DNA of 64,000 bases, taken from contig NZ_SGIT01000006.1 of the NCBI RefSeq assembly GCF_004208525.1, positions 62,001 through 126,000 on the forward strand. The letters run 5' to 3'. The translations under genes and the position numbers were made by a program. Numbering within the stretch: the stretch's first letter is position 1; each line of letters opens with the position of its first letter. The notes below the pieces were generated by a model, which saw nothing but the letters and a program-made list of their open reading frames with translations, was not told where the DNA came from and did not search any database. This document shows positions 1 to 8,620 of the stretch, piece after piece. Source of the DNA: Sphingobacterium corticibacterium (GTDB taxonomy: Bacteria > Bacteroidota > Bacteroidia > Sphingobacteriales > Sphingobacteriaceae).

Positions 1-836
1 TCACTCCATTTGATGTCACTACCAGCCATTTTGTATTCTGGGGATTTGTTAAAAGCAATGTCTACATAGTCATTGTAGTCACCGTCTGTGATAGCGTTTA
101 ATTCAATTGTATCTTCGTATTTGATTGCTAGCCCCATATCATTTTCACGTCCCATCAGAATATTGAGCCGTTGTTTGGCGATTTCAATCTTTTTCGTAAC
201 ATCGGAAAGATTAAGTTCCAGTTGAGACAATTTCACGGAGGTTCTCAGTACATCACTCTTTAATACGGTACCGTTTTTATGCAGACTTTCTATCAATCTC
301 AATTGCTTTTTTTCTGCTTCAATCTCTGCATTTAGAAAATCATAGAAATGCAAAAACTTATATAAATCAAAATAAGCAACTGCAACATTATATTTTACAC
401 TATGCTTTTGCAGATCAACTTCATATTGTTTTCGTGTCTCTTCTTCCTTTTTCATGGCTACGTTTCTCTTGTCCTTACCTCCGTTGTAGAGGTTATAGTT
501 TAAGTTGTAGCCTACTCCGTACCCATAACCTTTTACAGGCACATCTTGTGGAGAGGAGAATAATCCATTGTCGTAAATCAGAAATTTAGAATTGAGTTTT
601 AAGTCTCCACCTACTGAAAGTTCGGGCAACAAACGGTCTTTGGCTTCCAATATTTCTATTTTACTTTGCTGAAGATTTAGGTCAGATAGTTTCAGTTGTC
701 GATTATTCATTTCCGCAACTTTCCATATTTCTTCCAAACTTGAAGGTTCGACTTTTTCTGTATGCTGAGCGTAAATATGGGGTGCAAATAACAGCATCAG
801 TACACCCAGAACCGGAACTGTTTTATATTGTTTCAT
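1..836 (-). CDS. TolC-family outer-membrane efflux protein (3' end outside window)
   Basis: The reading frame opens with MKQYKTVPVLGVLMLLFAPH, an evident signal peptide ending near YAQ, and runs off the left window edge after about 278 codons. The mature part has the heptad-rich helical pattern of TolC-like proteins, for example the stretch with LRLIESLHKNGTVLKSDVLR, which matches the usual coiled-coil hairpin that builds the periplasmic tunnel. The typical family length is 420-480 residues, so roughly the last third is missing here. It would act as the outer-membrane exit duct of a tripartite pump; the adaptor and permease are presumably further left. The start overlaps the preceding small ORF by 14 bp, so the two are probably co-transcribed. 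The family call is firm; the substrate is unknown. Confidence 0.85.
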   Translation of the reverse strand, partial: MKQYKTVPVLGVLMLLFAPHIYAQHTEKVEPSSLEEIWKVAEMNNRQLKLSDLNLQQSKIEILEAKDRLLPELSVGGDLKLNSKFLIYDNGLFSSPQDVPVKGYGYGVGYNLNYNLYNGGKDKRNVAMKKEEETRKQYEVDLQKHSVKYNVAVAYFDLYKFLHFYDFLNAEIEAEKKQLRLIESLHKNGTVLKSDVLRTSVKLSQLELNLSDVTKKIEIAKQRLNILMGRENDMGLAIKYEDTIELNAITDGDYNDYVDIAFNKSPEYKMAGSDIKWS

Positions 837-1083
837 TTGTTTTGTTTTTATAAATGATTGGTTTCCTTCTCTTTTTTAACCATTGTTTTAACATCTTTTT
901 CAACTCATCAAAAGCAAAGCTTAAATCGACTATTGGCATAAAAGGGCTGCTATAAGCACAAGCCAGCCGGTAGATGTTGGCTTTATCAATTTCTTCATCT
1001 GGATGAGGTAATTTATGTTCAGATTTTCTGAACTGTATTTCAAGTTCAAAATCTTTGTCGGGTTTTATGATTTTATCGTTCAT
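823..1083 (-). CDS. small hypothetical protein upstream of tolC-like gene
   Basis: This 86-residue protein is not recognised. It is highly charged and has no signal peptide or membrane segment; the C-terminus is very basic (KKMLKQWLKKRRKP). Its end overlaps the start of the TolC-like gene by 14 bp on the same strand, which suggests translational coupling and favours a real gene. It starts 92 bp from a divergent AraC regulator that may control both. No function is proposed. The confidence is moderate because only length, overlap and position support it. Confidence 0.5.
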   Translation of the reverse strand: MNDKIIKPDKDFELEIQFRKSEHKLPHPDEEIDKANIYRLACAYSSPFMPIVDLSFAFDELKKMLKQWLKKRRKPIIYKNKTNETI

Positions 1084-1175
1084 TATGATTCAACTACTAT
1101 TAACACAGCAAAATTATTAAGTGCATCAATCTATATTTTTATATAATTAGCCTAATATTTGCTATATTTGGCCAT

Positions 1176-1955
1176 ATGGAAATTCTTAGCCAATTAATAC
1201 AAGCTGTGGATCAAAATCCTGATTCCATCCTCGTGATGCGACAGCAGACGGAACAGCGGTTGCCTGCTCATCAGCATGATAAGGCTCAGTTGTTATTGGT
1301 TTATGGAGGAATTGCTTACCTCCAAACAGACGAGAAGGATTTCTATATTCCGTCTAATCATTATATCTGGATACCGAAAAATTATCCGCACAACCTGATG
1401 TTTAATACACAGGATTTGTACATTATCAATATTTACTTTCCAAACAAAAAAGCGGATAGTTTTTATGATGAACTGGGTATTTATCCTGTTAGTAAGCTTC
1501 TGGCAGAAATGCTCTCATTTAGCGAGAAATGGCAAGGTGATTATTACGAAGGTTCATGGGAATTTGAGTTTTTAACTACGCTTAAAAGCGTGTTATCAAA
1601 GGAAAATCTCAAAAAATTTTCTATCCAACTTCCTACAACGGACGATCAAAGGCTTAATGCCATAATCGACGGCTTTAGAAATCGATTAAATGAAAGTCTA
1701 AGTTTAGATAGTATTGCCCAACAATCTGGAATAAGTGTGAGAAGTTTGACCAGATTATTCCAAACGAAATTGCATATCACTTTTGTTCAATACTTAAAGA
1801 TGTTACGTATTATAAGAGCAATGGAATTGATTAATGATACAGATTTGAACATGACCGAGATAGCTTATGAAATCGGATATTCGAATATATCGGCTTTTAG
1901 CAATAATTTTCATCAACTGACCAACATGAGACCTACTGAATTTAAAACCAAGTAA
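1176..1955 (+). CDS. AraC-family transcriptional regulator with N-terminal cupin domain
   Basis: 259 residues. Residues 1-110 form a cupin-like sensor fold (LPAHQHDKAQLLLVYGG followed by a YIWIPKNYPHN segment). The C-terminal ~95 residues carry the paired helix-turn-helix: first HTH around LDSIAQQSGISVRSLTRLF, second around MTEIAYEIGYSNISAFSNNF, ending in the usual RPTEFK. It is transcribed away from the small ORF and TolC-like gene across a 92 bp gap, so it is a likely local regulator of that efflux operon. A TAnnTTTG -7 motif at 1163-1170 lies only 5 bp before the ATG, so the mRNA may be leaderless or have a very short leader. Ligand unknown. Confidence 0.88.
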   Translation: MEILSQLIQAVDQNPDSILVMRQQTEQRLPAHQHDKAQLLLVYGGIAYLQTDEKDFYIPSNHYIWIPKNYPHNLMFNTQDLYIINIYFPNKKADSFYDELGIYPVSKLLAEMLSFSEKWQGDYYEGSWEFEFLTTLKSVLSKENLKKFSIQLPTTDDQRLNAIIDGFRNRLNESLSLDSIAQQSGISVRSLTRLFQTKLHITFVQYLKMLRIIRAMELINDTDLNMTEIAYEIGYSNISAFSNNFHQLTNMRPTEFKTK

Positions 1956-2040
1956 GAGGTATGGCTAGTAGTCCTAACCATAATCTTCCCTCAAAATATG
2001 ATTTTAAATTCAGTGGTTTATGGGCTATTGCTTAACTACG

Positions 2041-2427
2041 TTAGGCAATATTATCCTTAAATGGATTAACACTTATTTCTATCATCAACTTTTCAAAAAA
2101 GAAATAGAAACCAAACGTATTCCTAATTTTCTTAGGTTCACTTTCAAATTGTAAGGTAGGTTCTGTTTTTAATTTTTCATAAATATCCCAAACTTCTTGC
2201 TCATCCTTCTGATAAAATCCGATGTGGAAATTTTCCGGATATTCAGGTATATTTTCTTTGTGGTTCAATTCCTGCCCCCAAATAACTAAGGCAAAATTAT
2301 TGCTATTTTCCATAACTGCCATTTTACTGTTTCTATTGACAATTAAACTAAACCCTAAGTGTTGTGTAAACAAATGGACAGCCTTCTCAACGTCTTTTAC
2401 AACGATATTGATGTGATTCAAATTCAT
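2041..2427 (-). CDS. VOC (glyoxalase/bleomycin-resistance fold) family protein
   Basis: 128 residues, the usual size of a single-domain VOC protein. It opens with MNLNHINIVVKDVEKAVHLF, the typical first beta-alpha unit with a metal-ligand histidine at position 5, followed by HLGFSL. FHIGFY and LMIEIS near the C-terminal half hold the expected second His and the Glu metal ligands. Members include glyoxalase I, dioxygenases and antibiotic-binding proteins; the sequence does not say which. It lies 29 bp downstream of the AraC-type gene on the same strand, so the two may form an operon. Confidence 0.8.
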   Translation of the reverse strand: MNLNHINIVVKDVEKAVHLFTQHLGFSLIVNRNSKMAVMENSNNFALVIWGQELNHKENIPEYPENFHIGFYQKDEQEVWDIYEKLKTEPTLQFESEPKKIRNTFGFYFFFEKLMIEISVNPFKDNIA

Positions 2428-2456
2428 TTTATTCTTGTTTTAATTACAGAACAAAA

Positions 2457-3221
2457 TTACTTTTCGGGCATCAGGCTAAATTGGATAAATCGGTCGTTTT
2501 CGTTTTTATTTAAGATAATTGGTTTTACTCCAGCAAATTTTTTCACTTCCCTTATAAAATGTGATTGGTCTGCATAATCGAGTTGGGGATAGAAATCCCC
2601 ATTTTTTAGTTGTTTTAATGAGTTGGAGAAACGGATAATATTCAGATAAGTTTTAAGCGTTACGCCTAACCATTTATGGAAATAACGGTTCATTTGTCTG
2701 CTACTCCAAAAAACATTTTCTTCGAGTTCTTTTACCGTAATTTCTCCTTTAGACGCATAAATGAGTTTAAATAATTTCTTTTTTCGCTCTTCTATTTCTT
2801 TGGATAATAACGAAGAAATAACCTTAACAGCTTTATGGTAAAATTGGTTGAAATCGTTTAGATCATCTCTTGAAAATCCCCAGTACCCTGTCTGAAGTGT
2901 TTTCTTGGTGTTATTTAAATCCGCAAAAGATTGTTTGAAAATATATTCGGCAGCGATCGGATAAAAGCTGATTGCAAACATTGTAGATTTTGGAAATGGA
3001 GGTTTGGTGATAGGAGCAGAACATATTCCGGAAATGAAAATTTCAAAATTTCCATTTTCATCAGCTAGCAGAAATAAATCTATTTTTCCATCCGGAACTA
3101 TAATGCCTTCTTTTTCTTCATCAGAGTTGTTTTTTACCATCCAGATACTTTTCACGATATGTGTTAGTGATTCATCGGTTTTAAGACAGATATATTCTAA
3201 TTTATTTACGGGGAAACACAT
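2457..3221 (-). CDS. AraC-type HTH regulator with DUF6597-like N-terminus
   Basis: 254 residues. The N-terminal half (IIVPDGKIDLFLL, FISGICSAP, then FAISFYPIAAEYIF) matches the domain frequently seen ahead of an AraC HTH in Bacteroidota. The C-terminal ~85 residues hold the HTH: VKELEENVFWSSRQMNRYFHKWLGVTLKTY, then LDYADQSHFIREVKKFAGVKP. The start follows an AT-rich 170 bp gap with no other gene. It lies upstream of the VOC gene and is likely its regulator, by position only. Confidence 0.82.
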   Translation of the reverse strand: MCFPVNKLEYICLKTDESLTHIVKSIWMVKNNSDEEKEGIIVPDGKIDLFLLADENGNFEIFISGICSAPITKPPFPKSTMFAISFYPIAAEYIFKQSFADLNNTKKTLQTGYWGFSRDDLNDFNQFYHKAVKVISSLLSKEIEERKKKLFKLIYASKGEITVKELEENVFWSSRQMNRYFHKWLGVTLKTYLNIIRFSNSLKQLKNGDFYPQLDYADQSHFIREVKKFAGVKPIILNKNENDRFIQFSLMPEK

Positions 3222-3391
3222 TTTTAATTAGCATAAAAATAAATATAAAATTAATAAAAATAAAAATTTGAGACCTCTTTATAAGGTCTACTTATTTATT
3301 ACAAATAATCAAAATCATTTGTCAGGTTTTTAATTGAGTAGATATGCTAAAAAATAAAGTTCAAAAAAAATATTACACTAAGAATATTGTT

Positions 3392-3847
3392 TTACACAAA
3401 TTTTCTAATACTTAACATATACCCTAAATGCATTCCTTCGTGATAATTATTACATTCAAATGCATCATTAATCGAGGACAAATGGAAGCCAGTACCTGTT
3501 ATTCGTTCTTTGTAAGTCCTAAAAATATCCTTTTGAAAATCAGCGATTGTTAAATCAATGAGTGAAGTCAATAACTCTTTAAGTTCAGCAGCTTCTTTTT
3601 GAGAGACAGGTTCTGTAGGTTTGGTTCCAGACTGATACTTATTAAACAACTCATCTGAAATATATCCTTGTAGGTCAGAACCTCTATAAATCAGTTTTTG
3701 TTGTGTTACTATGATATGCCCTATATTCCATATAAGATTATTGTTGAAACCATTTGGAATGTTGTTAAGCTGATCTAATGAATAATTTTCAAAGTAACTT
3801 AAATAAATTCTACGACTTGTTTTCCACGTTTTAAATAATGCTTCCAT
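3392..3847 (-). CDS. DinB/YfiT-like four-helix metalloprotein
   Basis: 151 residues, the size of a DinB-like protein. Candidate metal ligands are histidines in NIGHIIVTQQ (near residue 48) and in NYHEGMHLGYM at the C-terminal end, which matches the His triad of the fold. The family includes thiol-transferases and damage-induced proteins; a specific reaction cannot be assigned. A copy of the ICE-wide upstream motif occurs about 155 bp before its start (4001-4037), which hints that the gene belongs to the element's cargo. Confidence 0.78.
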   Translation of the reverse strand: MEALFKTWKTSRRIYLSYFENYSLDQLNNIPNGFNNNLIWNIGHIIVTQQKLIYRGSDLQGYISDELFNKYQSGTKPTEPVSQKEAAELKELLTSLIDLTIADFQKDIFRTYKERITGTGFHLSSINDAFECNNYHEGMHLGYMLSIRKFV

Positions 3848-4000
3848 TTTTTTTATTACATTAAGAGCGTATGCTTGTAGAAATTTGTTCTAACAAAAAT
3901 ACTAAATATGATAAAAACTATAATTTTTGAAAATTGAATTGTCAGGAATAAGAAATTTTGAACAATATTAGACCGACTCAATTTATGCAAGTATTGTGTG

Positions 4001-4037
4001 AGAGTAGTCATTGGCTTTGAAAGGTAATGTTTGGCTG
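4001..4037 (-). promoter_or_regulatory. copy of the dispersed ICE upstream motif (degenerate)
   Basis: Read on the minus strand it gives GCCAAACATTACC followed by TTTCAAAGCC, like the copy at 22442-22484. It is 155 bp upstream of the DinB gene, farther than the 40-90 bp spacing seen elsewhere, and is the weakest of the clear copies. Confidence 0.4.
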
Positions 4038-4044
4038 ATTGCTA

Positions 4045-5001
4045 TTATTTATTCTGGCTCCACTTCTTTGGTTTCATATTGAAATGTCTTTCAAATAATC
4101 TGCCGAAATAACTTAAATTACTAAAACCCAAATGGTAACCAACTTCAGAAACCGATAAATGTTCTTCACGTAATAGTCTTGCAGCCTCTTGCATGCGTAA
4201 ATGCTGATAATAGGGATACATACCTTTACCAAATACCTGTGTAAAAAGTTTTCTAAGTTTAATGACATTCATACCGCTTAACTTCACTAGCTCTTCCTGG
4301 ATAAACGGTTTGTCTATCGAAGCTGCGATTTTATCCCGTACGCTGTAAATCGATTCTAGTTCATATTTTGACAAATGCTGATGCGTAACATTTGCTCTTC
4401 TTGACAGGTTTTTAAACAAATAGAATAGTAGTTCAAGCGATTTTAGTCTATAGAAAGTATCTGATAACTTATCCGGCATTTTTGTAATCGAAATCTCATT
4501 GGCCACTTCTGCTATTTCCGGAGACATGAACTCCTCAATCCAAAGTGTTTTCTCATTATTAAAAAGATAATCGAATTTTTTATGGTCTTTTCCGATAAAG
4601 CTTTTCAAATAATCAAGACTTATAATTATGGTTACCTGCTGAATATTTATATCTTTTGGAAAGCAAACGTCACTTTCAACATGCAGCGGGATAATGCGTA
4701 CGTGTGGCTGTGTTTGTTGTAATTCTTGTATGTCTTTGACAGATGTGTCTGATCGAGAATGAATAATATTTTGAAATGAAATAGATATTCCGTTTTTAAA
4801 AGCCGTTATAGGTTTTCTCCGAATGCAGAATGTTTTCTTTGCCACTACAGAGCGAACCATAACTAACATATCGGGCAATAAATCTACGATTTTCAGCTCA
4901 TTGAGATGAAGCATATCCAATTCAGATCTGGATGGTGTGAGCGAAACGCCTAATCGCTCCACCCAATAATACATCTCTTGTTTCTTTCTATTGTCATTCA
5001 T
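4045..5001 (-). CDS. AraC-family transcriptional regulator
   Basis: 318 residues. The C-terminal ~100 residues form the double HTH: EELVKLSGMNVIKLRKLFTQ, then VSEVGYHLGFSNLSYFGRLFERHFNMKPKKW. The N-terminal 200 residues resemble the long sensor domain of the Bacteroidota AraC group and have no membrane segment. It is divergent from the FAD monooxygenase gene (87 bp between starts), the classic arrangement for a regulator and its target. The ligand may be the monooxygenase substrate. Confidence 0.87.
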   Translation of the reverse strand: MNDNRKKQEMYYWVERLGVSLTPSRSELDMLHLNELKIVDLLPDMLVMVRSVVAKKTFCIRRKPITAFKNGISISFQNIIHSRSDTSVKDIQELQQTQPHVRIIPLHVESDVCFPKDINIQQVTIIISLDYLKSFIGKDHKKFDYLFNNEKTLWIEEFMSPEIAEVANEISITKMPDKLSDTFYRLKSLELLFYLFKNLSRRANVTHQHLSKYELESIYSVRDKIAASIDKPFIQEELVKLSGMNVIKLRKLFTQVFGKGMYPYYQHLRMQEAARLLREEHLSVSEVGYHLGFSNLSYFGRLFERHFNMKPKKWSQNK

Positions 5002-5055
5002 TTTATCGGACTATTTTTATTTTTTAATGGGGTATTTTAGCATTAAAAGTATAAA

Positions 5056-5063
5056 TAAATTTG
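5056..5063 (+). promoter_or_regulatory. putative -7 box for the FAD monooxygenase gene
   Basis: TAAATTTG fits the Bacteroidota TAnnTTTG -7 element and lies 25 bp before the ATG. No TTG is present at the canonical distance, which fits activator dependence on the divergent AraC gene. Confidence 0.45.
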
Positions 5064-5088
5064 CAATATCAATTTAAAAATAGAAGAA

Positions 5089-6261
5089 ATGAAAAAACAC
5101 ATTTTAATATCCGGAGCAGGGATTGCAGGTTTAACAGCTGCTAACTTTTTGGCAAAACAAGGTCATAACGTTACAGTAATTGACAGATCGCCTTCATTCA
5201 GTAAAGCGGGATTTCTTATTTCCCTCAAGAGTTTCGGTGTAAAAATCATGGACGAATTGGGGCTAACTCAAAATCTACAAGCAGAATCATCACCCTCTGA
5301 AACAGTTCATTTTGTAGAAACCAATGAGAGAGTCATTCAAAGCATTGATTATGATAAAATGCATACGAATATTGAACGTTCCGTCCTTATAAGTCGTGGT
5401 GGATTACATCACGTTTTGTATGAAGCGATCAAAAACGATATAAATGTGCTTTTTGACACAACGATTTCACAACTGGAAGAAAAATCAGATTTGACAAAAG
5501 TTATACTTTCAAATGGAAAATCGATACATGTTGATTTAGTAGTTATCTCGGAAGGATTGCGTTCTTCAACAAGAGAACAGTATTTTACCAATTATCAATT
5601 AGAAGATTTCAATACGCTTTATGTAGGAGGAAAATTAAAACAAAACCACGAAAAACAAGTTGGTATATTTAAGGTCTATGTAGATGTCAACAGATCACTA
5701 CATATCTACCCTATAGCAGAGGACGAAATAGCCATTCAGTGTTATATCCGTAGCTCCGAAGACCTTGGCTTTATCAAAGATAATGCTTCATCTATTCTTA
5801 AAGATTCTTTTGGTGATTATAATCCGGAAGTAAAACAATTACTGCAAAATCTTTTGGACGATGGCTTGTTTTTCATGGACAAAATGGGCATGGTAAATGC
5901 TCCAAACCTGCATAATGGTCGTTTGGTTTTGTTGGGAGACGCAGGTTTCTGTCCGACTGCTTTATCAGGAATGGGAGCTTCCCTGTCTATTTATGGGGCA
6001 AAGGCACTGGCGCACTTTATAGCAGAATACCCAGATGACATCTTAGCCGCCTGTGATAGCTATAACACATTGATGCAGCCTATTGTAGAAAAATTTCAGA
6101 CCAATGCAAAGAATAATGCAGCATCTTTTCTGCCTAAGAGCGAAGCAGAATTAGAGAAATTTGTTAATGGATTCCGGGCTGCTGATGATAAAGCCGTTCA
6201 AAAAATAATGACAGAACCAATTCTACTTACAAAAGATCAGGAAAATTTTATACTCAACTAA
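5089..6261 (+). CDS. FAD-dependent monooxygenase (PHBH/UbiH-like fold)
   Basis: 390 residues. The N-terminal Rossmann motif GAGIAGLTAANFLAKQGH (residues 8-25) binds the ADP part of FAD. The second FAD motif RLVLLGDAGFCPTALSGMGA lies near residues 278-297, the standard position for class A flavin monooxygenases. The family hydroxylates small aromatic or polyketide substrates using NAD(P)H and O2; TetX-type tetracycline-inactivating enzymes are one branch. The N-terminal and substrate-domain sequence do not look like canonical TetX, so no resistance phenotype is claimed. A divergent AraC gene is the likely regulator. Confidence 0.85.
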   Translation: MKKHILISGAGIAGLTAANFLAKQGHNVTVIDRSPSFSKAGFLISLKSFGVKIMDELGLTQNLQAESSPSETVHFVETNERVIQSIDYDKMHTNIERSVLISRGGLHHVLYEAIKNDINVLFDTTISQLEEKSDLTKVILSNGKSIHVDLVVISEGLRSSTREQYFTNYQLEDFNTLYVGGKLKQNHEKQVGIFKVYVDVNRSLHIYPIAEDEIAIQCYIRSSEDLGFIKDNASSILKDSFGDYNPEVKQLLQNLLDDGLFFMDKMGMVNAPNLHNGRLVLLGDAGFCPTALSGMGASLSIYGAKALAHFIAEYPDDILAACDSYNTLMQPIVEKFQTNAKNNAASFLPKSEAELEKFVNGFRAADDKAVQKIMTEPILLTKDQENFILN

Positions 6262-6437
6262 AGAAGCAATGATATACTTTCAACAGAATTTAGGATAATA
6301 GGACTGTCCAGTTTTTTTATCTAAGAATAAATTTCCTAATTTATTGAAGTTATATTTTGACAAGCTGTATTCAGATTATTACATCCCAAGGCTGAATATA
6401 AAAGGAAATCTATGTGTTGTAAGGGAGAATAGTTGAT

Positions 6438-6626
6438 TTACAATCTTCTCCCTTTCTTCTTTTTCTTCTTCATTTGGCTTGCAAACTGCTCTTCTTCGTA
6501 ATCCAAGCCCTGTGCATCAAGTAACAAACTGAATAATCCCAAATCGGAATTAGGTAAGTATTCCTGTGAGATAAATTCAAAGAGTTTTTTCGTTAGCAAA
6601 TCATCTAGTGTATTCGTTTGAGGCAC
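6438..6626 (-). pseudogene. relaxase (MobB-like) C-terminal tail remnant
   Basis: This 62-codon frame starts at a GTG and closely resembles the last ~50 residues of the complete MobB at 23222-24505. Both read LF[ED]F, then a LL..AQG.DYEE..FA..MKKK segment, then a basic Lys/Arg run. Everything upstream (nickase domain) is missing, and an in-frame stop precedes the GTG. It follows traQ on the same strand by 28 bp. It is best read as the surviving 3' end of a second relaxase gene, although translation of the short tail cannot be excluded. Confidence 0.7.
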
Positions 6627-6654
6627 AGATCTAACCTATATGGCAGGACTTTTT

Positions 6655-7104
6655 TTAATCACTACTATTAAACTCAAAGCTCAGTTGCTTTTCATTACCG
6701 AAGCTGTCCGAAATCCAAACCTCAAAGGACTGTGATACGGTGGACGTGGAAGTGTAATACAATCTAAATTGTTCAGTTGGCAACGAATACAAATCATTCG
6801 GCAGGTACGGTTGTTCATCGTAATACTGCAATGTTCCTGTACCGTCAAACTGAAAATAGCGAAGAAAATATTGTGTGTTCGTGTAGTTCCCTGTTCGTTG
6901 TATGGTAATGCGTATTTCTACCGTCTGCCCATTGGCAACATCTTTGGGTACAGGCATCACGTTTACCTCAAAAGGAAAATTGTTCTGTATTTCGAGTTCA
7001 TCATCTTTGCTACAAGATACCAGCGAAATAGAACCTATCAGGATTGCCAGCATTAGGTATATTGACAACATTCCTATTCTGAATTTATTAAATATTGCTA
7101 TCAT
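6655..7104 (-). CDS. traQ: conjugative transfer protein TraQ (DUF3872)
   Basis: 149 residues with an N-terminal hydrophobic segment ending in a lipobox-like LVSCSKDDE (Cys near residue 31), so it is a probable lipoprotein. The mature part is a beta-rich domain (VNVMPVPKDVANGQTVEIRI) typical of DUF3872/TraQ, the last gene of the CTnDOT tra operon. It is 11 bp downstream of traO. The primase gene traP, which lies between traO and traQ in CTnDOT, is absent here. Confidence 0.85.
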   Translation of the reverse strand: MIAIFNKFRIGMLSIYLMLAILIGSISLVSCSKDDELEIQNNFPFEVNVMPVPKDVANGQTVEIRITIQRTGNYTNTQYFLRYFQFDGTGTLQYYDEQPYLPNDLYSLPTEQFRLYYTSTSTVSQSFEVWISDSFGNEKQLSFEFNSSD

Positions 7105-7115
7105 CGTTTCAAATT

Positions 7116-7676
7116 TTAAAAGTTAAACCTTAATCCCACACCTGCGGACGGACGAAACTGTTCCAGATCCGTACCCCACAAAACCTTTGTACGTCCTTGC
7201 AGGACTAATACAAAACGGTCTGATAGATAGGTTTCAAAAGTGAGCCTTCCGCCAGCTCCGTAGATAAAGTTGTCTTCACTCAGTATTTTCGATCCGTCAT
7301 ACAACATCGTTTCGCTACGATTGATGTTTTCATAACCGACCACGCCTGTTATTCCGAAGTTTAACGTGATATTCTTACGGGCATCTCCCAACAGGAAGAA
7401 ACTGTAACCGCCTTCGGCAGTATATGTTTCCTGCGGAATTTTTACGTCTTTATAGTTGTGATATTGATGCGTGTATTCCAATGCCCAAAGCTGATAGTTC
7501 CCATTCTTACCGTTTACTGTCATCCCGATATTGATGTAATAATCATTACCTATTTTATCATCGGATAATACACCAATATTTACTTCCAATCCTTTTTGTT
7601 TAGGCAACATCCTTTGTGCCTGGCTGGTCGTGATACCTATCACAACAAGCATCACGGTATAGATATACTTTTTCAT
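7116..7676 (-). CDS. traO: conjugative transposon protein TraO
   Basis: 186 residues with a clear signal peptide (MKKYIYTVMLVVIGITTSQA, cleavage before QRM). The mature part alternates beta strands (LEVNIGVLSDD, YYINIGMTVNG) and ends LRFNF with a C-terminal aromatic, as in outer-membrane beta-barrels. It matches the TraO family of Bacteroidota ICEs in length and position, between traN and traQ. It is thought to be part of the outer-membrane side of the mating channel. Confidence 0.88.
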   Translation of the reverse strand: MKKYIYTVMLVVIGITTSQAQRMLPKQKGLEVNIGVLSDDKIGNDYYINIGMTVNGKNGNYQLWALEYTHQYHNYKDVKIPQETYTAEGGYSFFLLGDARKNITLNFGITGVVGYENINRSETMLYDGSKILSEDNFIYGAGGRLTFETYLSDRFVLVLQGRTKVLWGTDLEQFRPSAGVGLRFNF

Positions 7677-7702
7677 TTTATTGTTCTTGTTTTAAAAGGT
7701 TA

Positions 7703-8596
7703 TTAAAATTTCAGGTGCATATCGTTAATCAAACGAGCCTTAATCAAATCCGAGTTTTCCACCTGAAGTACCTGATGTCTGCCACCATTCTTCTCAAAGA
7801 TTTCAATCAAAAATACCTTGTCATCGGCAATGGTAAACTGGTCTAAAAGGAATACGTTTTGCTCGGTAGTTTGTCCGGAGATTTCCGTAAGTGGTTTATA
7901 AGTACGAAGCGGTATCATCGGTCTTTCCTGTACTACGGTACGTTTTGCTACTTTTTTATCCACCACTTTGAAATTCACAAAATCAATCTGGAAAGGTACA
8001 TTGGTACGGTTTCTCAATTCCGTATGGAAATAGTATTTACCGTTGTGTATGTAAATTCCCTTCAGGATGAACTGAATGCCAAAACTCTTAGCCCCGATAT
8101 GCTTTACAATGCGTTTGTCTTTCTTGTAAATGGTTTCCAACAGCAAGCCAGCCAATGACGGTGAGTTGTTACCCAATTCTTCAAAAAGCACATCGTTTCC
8201 GTTGGCTTTATCTACTGCTTTCTGCATTGTCAAAAGATCATAGCTCAACGCTTCAGGATAGGAACTGTAATACACATTGAAACTGTAAAAGCGACCGTCA
8301 TTGGTGATAACAGAAAAATTGGTTTCTGCTTCAAAATCCTTCACGGATGCTTTTACCCGTAAAACATTCTCCGCATCTTCAGCTTTTCCAGCTATCAGGT
8401 ATTCGCTTCCCAAATCCACATAACGGATAGCCGTCGGGAAAATCAGGTGCGAAGTTTTATCATAGGTTACTTCCATTTTGTAAGGCTCTATCTTGCCTAA
8501 TGCAAGCGGAGTTCTGGCATTTTCCTGTGCGTAAGACTGTACGGCAAAGCCGAGTATCAGGGCAAATGCCCAAAAGATTTTTAAATGATTTTTCAT
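7703..8596 (-). CDS. traN: conjugative transposon protein TraN (DUF4138)
   Basis: 297 residues. It has a signal peptide ending in QSYAQEN. The following domain contains TYDKTSHLIFPTAIRYVDLG, the characteristic start of TraN/DUF4138 proteins, which resembles the VirB9-type N-terminal strand. It is a periplasmic or outer-membrane channel component that works with TraM and TraO. It is 26 bp from traO and 24 bp from traM, consistent with one operon. Confidence 0.9.
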   Translation of the reverse strand: MKNHLKIFWAFALILGFAVQSYAQENARTPLALGKIEPYKMEVTYDKTSHLIFPTAIRYVDLGSEYLIAGKAEDAENVLRVKASVKDFEAETNFSVITNDGRFYSFNVYYSSYPEALSYDLLTMQKAVDKANGNDVLFEELGNNSPSLAGLLLETIYKKDKRIVKHIGAKSFGIQFILKGIYIHNGKYYFHTELRNRTNVPFQIDFVNFKVVDKKVAKRTVVQERPMIPLRTYKPLTEISGQTTEQNVFLLDQFTIADDKVFLIEIFEKNGGRHQVLQVENSDLIKARLINDMHLKF

Positions 8597-8620
8597 TGTT
8601 TAAAATATTTGAGTTCAACA

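Noticed and set aside
5089..6261. FAD monooxygenase as a TetX tetracycline-inactivating enzyme
   Set aside because: Only the generic FAD motifs are shared; the N-terminus and substrate domain do not look like TetX, so only the broad family is called.
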